NCBI GenBank assembly: GCA_011777135.1
Contig: JAABVY010000195.1
Location: 1,233 to 13,815 of the forward strand
Direction of reading: 5' to 3'
Length of the DNA stretch: 12,583 nt
Source of the DNA: Candidatus Zixiibacteriota bacterium
Lineage (GTDB): Bacteria; Zixibacteria; MSB-5A5; JAABVY01
This document shows, one piece after another, positions 7,245-12,583 of the stretch. The position numbers and the translations under genes are program-made. Under the pieces are notes generated by a model. That model ran no database searches. It had not been told where the DNA came from and worked only from the letters and a program-made list of their open reading frames with translations. Position 1 is the stretch's first letter. Every line of letters starts with the position of its first letter.

Positions 7245-7338
7245 ATCTAAGCTTCTTTTTGTGTCGATCGCGTTTTCTTCTCTTTTTCCTCTTATGAGTT
7301 TTGATCTTCTGACGCTTTCTCTTTTTTCCAGACGGCAT
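7243..7338 (-). CDS. Mini ribosomal protein of the mS38/bS22 (AURKAIP1/COX24) type
   Basis: A 31-codon gene starts ATG at 7338, four bases after a perfect AGGAGG (7343-7348), and stops TAA at 7243-7245. The product begins MPSGKKRKRQKIKTHKRKKR and continues as basic residues to LysLeuArg. About two thirds of residues are Lys, Arg or His, with no acidic residue except one Asp. This matches the short basic proteins annotated in Bacteroidetes as AURKAIP1/COX24-domain proteins, related to mitoribosomal mS38 and mycobacterial bS22, which sit in the small subunit near the decoding region. It is preceded by the HU-family gene (71-base gap) and followed directly by the terminator at 7213-7244. It may have its own weak promoter in that gap. 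Assignment rests on N-terminal pattern, size and basicity. The alternative is another small nucleic-acid-binding basic peptide. Confidence 0.8.
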   Translation of the reverse strand: MPSGKKRKRQKIKTHKRKKRRKRDRHKKKLR

Positions 7339-7409
7339 TTATCCTCCTGCTATCGTATCAAAATTTAATGTTCCAAGGTAACACTTTAGATACGAAAAGC
7401 AAGCGCTTT

Positions 7410-7700
7410 TTATTGGTCAAGCGGCAGTTTTGTGATCATATTCTTGAACTCATTCGACGGTTTAAAGACCGGAACCTTGCGATCCGGAACAGGAACCTCT
7501 TCCCCGGTTCTTGGATTACGGGCTTTCCTGGCCTTGCGGAGCTTAATCTTGAATGTGCCGAATCCCCGAATTTCGATGTTGTTCCCAACTTCCATGGATT
7601 TCTTTACAGTATCCAGAAAGGTGTCGACAACAACAGCCACATCTGTCCTGGTCAGGCCGGTTTTCTCCGCAACCTGTTCCACCAAATCTGCTTTGGTCAT
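7410..7700 (-). CDS. hup: HU/IHF-family DNA-binding protein
   Basis: The 96-residue protein covers the whole family fold: N-terminal helices (TKADLVEQVAEKTGLTRTDV), the GFGTF segment at 46-50 and the beta-arm RKARNPRTGEE with Arg61-Asn62-Pro63 at the tip, whose proline intercalates between DNA bases in HU and IHF. It ends in VPVFKPSNEFKNMI. HU/IHF proteins act as dimers that bend DNA and organise the nucleoid. The arm and the PxRKVPVFKPS segment are as IHF-like as HU-like, so which subgroup it belongs to is open. AGGAGGG (7705-7711) lies four bases before the ATG at 7700. It is 32 bases after the zinc-ribbon gene and is probably co-transcribed with it. I see no clear separate promoter in the gap. 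Confidence 0.95.
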   Translation of the reverse strand: MTKADLVEQVAEKTGLTRTDVAVVVDTFLDTVKKSMEVGNNIEIRGFGTFKIKLRKARKARNPRTGEEVPVPDRKVPVFKPSNEFKNMITKLPLDQ

Positions 7701-7732
7701 ATTTCCCTCCTTAATAATTATTCAATTATTTT

Positions 7733-7957
7733 CTATCTGCAACCTTTGCACTTCGCAGGGCTGGGACTGCAGCCTGAACAGCCGTGTGACCCGGCTGACG
7801 ATACAAAACCCGCTCCCGACGAAAAACCAAAAACTGAAAATTTCCTCTCGCAATCGGCAGATTCGCAGCGCGGACAGCTTACCTCATCATCCAAAGCTCT
7901 GAGCAGCTCCTCAAACTCGTCCCCGCATTCTCTGCAAACATACTCATAAATCGGCAT
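7733..7957 (-). CDS. FmdB-family zinc-ribbon protein
   Basis: I chose ATG at 7957 because the product then starts MPIYEYVCRECG, the canonical FmdB opening; GTG at 7966 and ATGs at 7963 and 7960 are in the same frame and would add one to three Met. The 74-residue protein has Cys8/Cys11 and Cys28/Cys31, the four ligands of the zinc ribbon, plus Cys36. The C-terminal third is Gly/Ser-rich and carries two further CxxC pairs (Cys60/63 and Cys70/73). FmdB proteins are named after a putative regulator of formamidase/amidase genes, but for most members the function is unknown; they bind zinc. The stop of sppA (TGA, 7963-7965) overlaps the row of ATGs, and the only Shine-Dalgarno-like bases (AGG, 7966-7968) are the last sense codon of sppA. 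Translation is therefore probably coupled to sppA. Confidence 0.85.
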   Translation of the reverse strand: MPIYEYVCRECGDEFEELLRALDDEVSCPRCESADCERKFSVFGFSSGAGFVSSAGSHGCSGCSPSPAKCKGCR

Positions 7958-7962
7958 CATCA

Positions 7963-8859
7963 TCACCTGTATAGATACATCAACCTGGGACCACTAAAGA
8001 GACCGGTTTCCACATATGTCCGCTTCAGGCTGCCCAGCAAATCCCAGAGAGATGGCTCACGTTTCACCTTGGGCCTGATGCGTTTAATGTCGCCTTCGAT
8101 TCCCGCCAGACCTGCCAGATACTGGATTGCCGCCTCCTGGCTTCCCAGTTCATCCACCAGCCCCAGTTCCAGAGCCTGGTTGCCTGTGAAAATGGAGCCG
8201 TCAGCAATCCTCATCACTTCCTGGCGATTCAGCCCCCGGTCCAGCGTCACCACATCAACAAACTGGGAGTGAATATCGTTTATGGCCGCCTGCAGCATCA
8301 CGCTGTCCTCGCGGGTGGGCTTTCTAAATGGCGATCCGACATCCTTGACATCGCCCGATTTAATGGTTTCATGTTCCACCCCGATCTTACCCATCAGCTC
8401 TTCCAAAACTGGATACTGCAGTATCACTCCGATAGAGCCGGTCAGCGTGCCCGCGTTGGCGAAGACATAATCGCCCGAACATGCAATATAATAGCCGCCC
8501 GAGGCTGCCACAGCACCCATTGAAACGACAACCGGTTTATTGTATTCTTCCCTTATCCTCTTGACTTCGTCATAGATCTCCTGCGCCGGGCTGACTATTC
8601 CCCCCGGTGAATTTATTCTCAGCAGTATGCCCTTAACTGAGCCATTATCCGCAAATTCCCGCAATTGACGCACAGTACTCTCGGATTCCAGAATCTGTCC
8701 TTCAATCGGTACAATCGCTATCCTGTCGCCGAATCCAATCCAGGTCGAACGCGTGCCGGTACCCATCATACCCATAATTCCAATCACGAAGAAAACCAGG
8801 AAGAGGATCAAGAATCCGCCGGCCACAACAATCAATATCACATTTCGGCTTCTGGCCAA
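7963..8859 (-). CDS. sppA: Signal peptide peptidase SppA, short (36K) type
   Basis: The 298-residue serine protease has one N-terminal membrane helix (about 7-30, ILIVVAGGFLILFLVFFVIG), so the catalytic part lies outside the cytoplasmic membrane. Family landmarks follow: LRINSPGG (80-87), the nucleophile Ser120 in VAASGGYYIAC, GSIGVI at 141-146 and Lys172 in KSGDVKDVGSP. Ser120 and Lys172 are 52 residues apart, as are Ser147 and Lys199 in Bacillus subtilis SppA. The enzyme cleaves remnant signal peptides after preprotein processing. The start is TTG at 8859, just one base after the mltD stop (8861-8863); AAAGG in the end of mltD serves as a possible binding site. A GTG at codon 7 is the only near alternative and would shorten the membrane anchor. 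It is coupled on its other side to the FmdB gene. Confidence 0.95.
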   Translation of the reverse strand: MARSRNVILIVVAGGFLILFLVFFVIGIMGMMGTGTRSTWIGFGDRIAIVPIEGQILESESTVRQLREFADNGSVKGILLRINSPGGIVSPAQEIYDEVKRIREEYNKPVVVSMGAVAASGGYYIACSGDYVFANAGTLTGSIGVILQYPVLEELMGKIGVEHETIKSGDVKDVGSPFRKPTREDSVMLQAAINDIHSQFVDVVTLDRGLNRQEVMRIADGSIFTGNQALELGLVDELGSQEAAIQYLAGLAGIEGDIKRIRPKVKREPSLWDLLGSLKRTYVETGLFSGPRLMYLYR

Positions 8860-8860
8860 A

Positions 8861-11494
8861 TCACTTAGCCTTTATTTTCAGTTTTTCGCCCACACGCAGA
8901 TTGCGGGGATTAATATGATTATTGAGATTTATTATTTCATGCGTCGAGGTTCCGAAAGTCCTTGCGATATCCCATAAGGTGTCACCCCTGCGGACGACAT
9001 AAACAACGATTTCACCTGACCCCATCCCGAAAGGGACATTCAGTTTTTCACCTGTATACAGGGTTTTGTATTTTGAGATACCATTCAAGGCACAGATTTC
9101 ATCTACCGTGGTTCCGTAGCTGTTGGCAATCGTGGTAAGATTCTCGCCTCTGGCTACTGTATGGACAGCTATCTGATTCCCGGAGCCTGAACTGGCGGTA
9201 CCGCGGCCGGAAGAATTATTGCCGGGGATTTTGAGCTTCTGCCCGGGATAGATAGGTCTTCTGCTGGAGATTCCGTTCAACCCACAGATTGAATTGACCG
9301 TTGTACCGTATTTGCGGGCCAGATTTGTCAGATTTTCTCCTCTCCGGATGGTGTGCACGAAGTACCCTTCACCACTATCCGTATTGACTGCATGCGCCTT
9401 AAAAGCCGAGGATGGTTCCTTGCCGGGAATCTTCAATTTCTGACCGGGATAAAGCGTAGTCCTGCTTGACATCCCGTTGGCCCTGCATATCTCTGAAACC
9501 GAGGTTCCATATTTATCCGCCAGGTATGACAGGTTCTGACCTCTCCTGATGGTGTGTGTGAAGTATTCACCGGTATAAGGCTTCGAGGAACTGGCATATG
9601 ACTCTCCCGGAGGGCTTCCGGGAATCTTCAGCCTGCGGCCGATTACCAGAGTCGTACGGCGTGAGATACCATTCATGTTGCAGATATCATTAATAGTCGT
9701 TCCATAGCGGCTGGCCAGCTTATAGAGAGCATCTCCTCTCCTGATCGTATGATAAAAATATTCTCCCTCGGCATAGGCTTTCCCGGAATAACCGGGAATA
9801 GTAAGCCTCTGTCCCACAGAGATGACATTTCTATTTCGCAGATTATTGGCCTTCACGATCGAATTCACCGAGGTGCCAAATCCACTCGCAATACTGTTCA
9901 AATTATCTCCAGGGCGCACAATATAGACATCACCGGTCAGTTCATAGTTCCTCGAGGCATAGCTTGTCCCCCTGTCGAGAGGCACAGGAACCATAAGGCT
10001 GTTACCGACATAAATCCTGTACGGCCACCTGAGGTCATTGGTCTGAATAATAGCGGCCTGCGAAACACCATATTTTCTTGCGATGGACGAAACCGTCTCG
10101 CCGCGCCTGATTCTATGGCGTACCCAGCTGGTTTCTTTGGGAGATTTCATATCGCCATAATCAGCATAGAACTGGCTGGATCTCCCTACCGGAATTCTGA
10201 GCTTGAACTGTTTAATCTTGGGAGGAGTGTAGTCGCGCAGAATGGCTGGATTAAGTTCCTTGATTTTCTGCACAGATACACCTGTCGCCTCCGCTATATC
10301 TTTCAGGTAAATCGCTCGATCAATTGTAACCACATCCCACTTAAGCGGTTCGGCATATTGTATATCGAACCCGTATCTCTCGGGCTGCTTGGCAATTATG
10401 GTGGCGGCCATGTACTTAGGAACGAAATTGCGCATCTGGGAATTACGGATTCTCCAATCCCAGTAATCCTTGCCCCTGTTCCTGCTGTTATTCTTCATCA
10501 GGTTGACATTGCGCAGTCCGCCATTGTATGCTGTCAGGGCCAGACGCCAGTCGCCTGTGGCCCCGTAAAGATATTTTAGCAATTTTGCCGCGGCACGAGT
10601 GGCTCTTTCAAAATCACGTCTTTCATCGTACCACCAGTTCATCTTCAGGCCCCAGTCCTTGGCCGTGTAGGACATGAACTGCCAGAATCCGATGGCTGCC
10701 ACGCTTGAATATGCGCGCGATGAAAACCCGCTTTCTATTATTGGAAGATAAACCAGGTCATGGGGCACACCCTCTTCCTCCAATATCTTCTCCATCAAGG
10801 GAATATACATACCTGAACGTGCCAGCCAGATCTCCATATTTTTTCGGGCGGAGGTCTGGAAATATATGATCCACTTCTTGACCCGGTCATTGAGGACAAT
10901 CGGCATATCGTAAGTGACTTCCTTTATGCCAGTGTCAGTTGTGACAATTGTATCCCTGGCGAAACCGGTCAGGCTGTCCAGGAGCTCAAACTTCTCGTCG
11001 ATTGCAAATGGTGAAGCCTCCTCCGAAAGGATATTCAGGTTAAAGAGGGTCAGCTTGTAATCGGAGGCAATCTCATTCATCAACCTCCGATAGCTGTGCT
11101 CGAGGATGATCATCTCGGCATCGGTAGTATCGAATGTCAAATCCATGGAGGTCAAGATTTCAATTGCCTTCTCAAAATTGTACTGGGCTTCATCCCAGTT
11201 CTTTTTCAGGTTGGCGGCCACACCGAAAGCGTAATATTCCTCGGCCAGACTGAATTTGTATCTGATATCTTCATCAGTAATCTGGCTTTCCGGAGCTTCC
11301 GGGTCTTCAAATTCTAAAATATCAGTCGAGTCTTCAAACTCATCCGATGCAATATAATATTCATCCTGCTCGACATATGTCTCCTCTACGGGCGGCAGGT
11401 CAGCCTCAGCTGTGCCATTATCACGCAGGTGTGAACTGCATGATAGCATGGCTGTGAGTCCTAATAACAAGGCGATTCTAAACAGCTCTCTCAT
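8861..11494 (-). CDS. mltD: MltD-like lytic murein transglycosylase lipoprotein with multiple LysM repeats
   Basis: Start chosen at ATG 11494, seven bases after AAGGG (11502-11506); a TTG at 11497 adds one residue. The 877-residue protein has a lipoprotein signal ending AMLSC (Cys19). A strongly acidic linker (about 28-75) and TPR-like helices (about 80-150) follow. The SLT domain (about 200-345) has catalytic Glu254 in LPIIESGF, plus GFWQFM (269-274) and AYNGG (322-326). It cleaves peptidoglycan between MurNAc and GlcNAc, forming 1,6-anhydro ends. A degenerate LysM (388-436) and seven clear LysM modules (459-503, 523-567, 580-625, 645-690, 712-757, 776-821, 830-875) bind glycan. E. coli MltD has far fewer. 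Modules three to six share HTIRRG/HTVARG openings and YGT-x4-IC cores, so they look recently duplicated. The protein should sit at the periplasmic face of a membrane. It probably shares a transcript with sppA. Confidence 0.95.
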   Translation of the reverse strand: MRELFRIALLLGLTAMLSCSSHLRDNGTAEADLPPVEETYVEQDEYYIASDEFEDSTDILEFEDPEAPESQITDEDIRYKFSLAEEYYAFGVAANLKKNWDEAQYNFEKAIEILTSMDLTFDTTDAEMIILEHSYRRLMNEIASDYKLTLFNLNILSEEASPFAIDEKFELLDSLTGFARDTIVTTDTGIKEVTYDMPIVLNDRVKKWIIYFQTSARKNMEIWLARSGMYIPLMEKILEEEGVPHDLVYLPIIESGFSSRAYSSVAAIGFWQFMSYTAKDWGLKMNWWYDERRDFERATRAAAKLLKYLYGATGDWRLALTAYNGGLRNVNLMKNNSRNRGKDYWDWRIRNSQMRNFVPKYMAATIIAKQPERYGFDIQYAEPLKWDVVTIDRAIYLKDIAEATGVSVQKIKELNPAILRDYTPPKIKQFKLRIPVGRSSQFYADYGDMKSPKETSWVRHRIRRGETVSSIARKYGVSQAAIIQTNDLRWPYRIYVGNSLMVPVPLDRGTSYASRNYELTGDVYIVRPGDNLNSIASGFGTSVNSIVKANNLRNRNVISVGQRLTIPGYSGKAYAEGEYFYHTIRRGDALYKLASRYGTTINDICNMNGISRRTTLVIGRRLKIPGSPPGESYASSSKPYTGEYFTHTIRRGQNLSYLADKYGTSVSEICRANGMSSRTTLYPGQKLKIPGKEPSSAFKAHAVNTDSGEGYFVHTIRRGENLTNLARKYGTTVNSICGLNGISSRRPIYPGQKLKIPGNNSSGRGTASSGSGNQIAVHTVARGENLTTIANSYGTTVDEICALNGISKYKTLYTGEKLNVPFGMGSGEIVVYVVRRGDTLWDIARTFGTSTHEIINLNNHINPRNLRVGEKLKIKAK
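8870..10120 (-). repeat. Tandem LysM-coding repeats within mltD
   Basis: Seven copies of a LysM module follow one another with Ser/Gly-rich linkers. The conserved opening HT[IV]xRG recurs at residues 582, 647, 714 and 778 of the product, so the central copies have a period of 64-67 codons, about 195-200 bases. DNA similarity is visible too: on the plus strand, variants of CCTCTCCTGATGGT recur near 9340, 9540 and 9738. This is coding repetition, not a CRISPR or an intergenic repeat. Confidence 0.9.
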
Positions 11495-11548
11495 CAAAAT
11501 ACCCTTCCGATAAGTTCGATCCTTAGCAACCTATTGATTGACAACATA

Positions 11549-11577
11549 ATGAAAAAATTGTTAAGTCTCTTTGTCAA
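11549..11577 (-). promoter_or_regulatory. Candidate promoter of the mltD-sppA-fmdB unit
   Basis: On the minus strand a perfect -35, TTGACA (11572-11577), lies in the gap between miaA and mltD. At the normal 17-base spacing the -10 would be TTTCAT (11549-11554), a weak match. Transcription would start near 11542 and give a leader of about 48 bases. If real, mltD is expressed separately from miaA or in addition to it. Confidence 0.35.
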
Positions 11578-11642
11578 GATATTTTTAAAGTTATCCAATT
11601 AACCAATGCTATTTTTATAAGTCGGCAAATTCGCCGGATAAC

Positions 11643-12572
11643 TTACTGCTTAGTAAATAGTTCCACTATTTTTTCAGCTTTTTCCGGATCTTTGGCCGAA
11701 ATCCATCTGATCCCGCTCACCCGTTTAAACCAGGTCAGCTGGCGTTTGGCATAGTTTCGATGGGCTTGCTTGATTTTTGTGATAGCCTCCTTGCGGTCTA
11801 TTTGTCCTTTAACATATTTATATAAATAATTATACCCCATAAGCTTCTGAAAGTTTCTTGAATTTAATTTCGAAGCCGAAATTAATCTCTCGGTTTCCTC
11901 GATCCAGCCCTCCTCTAACATCTTTTCCACACGTTCATTTATTTTTTGATATAACTCCTTTCGAGACATATTCAGCCCGAATGTGATAAATTCGTAGCGC
12001 TTTTCCGGATATTCACCTTTTTCAGACAATTCGGATTTTTTTACTCCCGTTATTTCATAAATCTCAAGCGCTCGAATTATCCTGAATCTATCCGAGACAG
12101 ATATTTTTTCGGCAGATTCCGGGTCGATTTGATTGAGCTTGTTCCAGAGATGCTCATTTCCATATTTTTCCGCCTCATCCTCCAGCTGCCTTCTCAATCC
12201 CTGATCATTTTCAGGTACTTCAAAAAATCCCTGAGTCAGGGCGCGATAATAAAGACCAGTGCCGCCGACTACCAGGGGCAGTTTCTCTCTCCCGAAAATA
12301 TCTTCGATTGAATTCAATGCCATCTGCCTATATCTATAAGCCGAAAAGACTTCGCCTATTTCTACCATATTAATTAAATGGTGCCTGGCCTGTCTTTGTT
12401 CCTCTTCATCCGGCTTGGCGGTGCCGATATCGAGTTCTTTATAGATTTGACGCGAATCGCAGGAAACGATTTCGCCCTTCAATCTTTGGCATAATTCGAT
12501 TGCCAGGCCGGTTTTGCCCACTCCGGTCGGCCCCAGAAGCCCCAGTACCCTTTTCTTAACTTTATCTTCCAA
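11643..12572 (-). CDS. miaA: tRNA dimethylallyltransferase MiaA
   Basis: The 309-residue enzyme transfers a dimethylallyl group to N6 of adenosine 37 in tRNAs that read codons starting with U, the first step towards the ms2i6A modification. Motifs in order: P-loop GPTGVGKT (14-21), DSRQIYKELDIGTAKP (39-54), HHLI (64-67), VGGTGLYYRAL (102-112), RIIRALEIYEITG (164-176), MGY (245-247) and YAKRQLTWF (274-282). Length is typical and the protein looks intact. The first possible start is TTG at 12572; the frame stays open to the window edge, so a start a few codons further upstream cannot be excluded, although family members usually have only a few residues before the P-loop strand. A 145-base gap with a possible promoter separates it from mltD. 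In many bacteria miaA follows mutL, which would lie beyond the right edge. Confidence 0.95.
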   Translation of the reverse strand: MEDKVKKRVLGLLGPTGVGKTGLAIELCQRLKGEIVSCDSRQIYKELDIGTAKPDEEEQRQARHHLINMVEIGEVFSAYRYRQMALNSIEDIFGREKLPLVVGGTGLYYRALTQGFFEVPENDQGLRRQLEDEAEKYGNEHLWNKLNQIDPESAEKISVSDRFRIIRALEIYEITGVKKSELSEKGEYPEKRYEFITFGLNMSRKELYQKINERVEKMLEEGWIEETERLISASKLNSRNFQKLMGYNYLYKYVKGQIDRKEAITKIKQAHRNYAKRQLTWFKRVSGIRWISAKDPEKAEKIVELFTKQ

Positions 12573-12583
12573 ACTGCGATCTC
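12562..12583 (-). CDS. Possible last codons of an upstream gene (mutL?)
   Basis: In one minus-strand frame the right edge reads RSQFGR followed by TAA (12562-12564), overlapping the start of miaA by 11 bases. Mutual overlap of this sort is common in tight operons, and many MutL proteins end in an aromatic-x-Arg pattern close to this. The fragment is far too short to identify, so this is only a guess from gene order. Confidence 0.2.

Noticed and set aside
7354..7394. Inverted repeat CGTATC/GATACG between hup and the mini-gene
   Set aside because: The arms are six bases with a loop of about 29, and no T-run follows; too weak to call a terminator or a regulatory RNA.
7368..7949. A 193-codon plus-strand frame opposite hup and fmdB
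   Set aside because: Both genes on the other strand are recognisable families with good starts; this frame is their shadow.
9032..9757. Periodic DNA that at first looks like a repeat array or CRISPR
   Set aside because: The period is about 195-200 bases and each unit encodes a LysM module in frame, so it is coding duplication; there are no short uniform repeats with unique spacers.
9749..10579. A 276-codon plus-strand frame opposite mltD
   Set aside because: It is antisense to the LysM and SLT-coding region, whose protein is clear, and has no ribosome binding site.
11611..11645. Hairpin just after the miaA stop as a terminator
   Set aside because: CGGCG-AATT-TGCCG forms a short stem, but in the miaA direction it is followed by an A-rich stretch and not a T-run, so it does not look like an intrinsic terminator.

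Overview
The window looks like chromosomal DNA of an uncultivated member of the Fibrobacteres-Chlorobi-Bacteroidetes (FCB) group, with candidate division Zixibacteria or a relative as the best guess. This is inferred from gene content: a gingipain-type (C25) peptidase ending in a type I dockerin, a bacilliredoxin of the YtxJ/BrxC family, a Bacteroidetes-like mini ribosomal protein of the mS38/bS22 type, and a Gram-negative envelope (lipoprotein MltD, outer-membrane barrel). Coding sequence is of moderate GC and the spacers are clearly AT-rich. There are no tRNA or rRNA genes, no insertion sequences and no CRISPR array.

Left part (1-1541): the 5' end of an exported protein leaves the window on the minus strand, behind a well-formed sigma70-type promoter (188-216). 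Facing away from it is a 248-aa putative outer-membrane barrel (430-1176). This gene converges on a bacilliredoxin-like ytxJ gene (1173-1529), and the two share a TTAA at their stop codons.

Centre (1530-7244): a 431-bp AT-rich spacer leads into one very large gene (1961-7144) for a 1727-aa secreted cysteine peptidase. From N to C it has a signal peptide, propeptide, C25 catalytic domain with His438/Cys471, an Ig-like domain, a tandemly duplicated Ig-like plus jelly-roll unit, a NIDO-like beta domain that appears inserted into an Ig/BACON-like domain, and a dockerin. Two strong hairpin terminators follow.

Right part (7243-12583): everything is on the minus strand. Read in the direction of transcription the order is miaA (tRNA A37 prenylation), mltD (lytic transglycosylase lipoprotein with seven clear LysM repeats), sppA (signal peptide peptidase), an FmdB-type zinc-ribbon protein, an HU/IHF-family DNA-binding protein, and a 31-codon highly basic gene that I read as an mS38/bS22-like ribosomal protein. 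mltD, sppA and fmdB are packed with 1-nt junctions and are probably translated as a coupled unit. Their roles combine murein remodelling, membrane peptide clean-up, chromosome architecture and translation. The run ends at the same terminator pair that closes the peptidase gene from the other side.

The parts most worth following up are the dockerin-tailed peptidase, which has no visible type IX sorting domain or cell-wall anchor, and the tiny ribosomal-protein gene.
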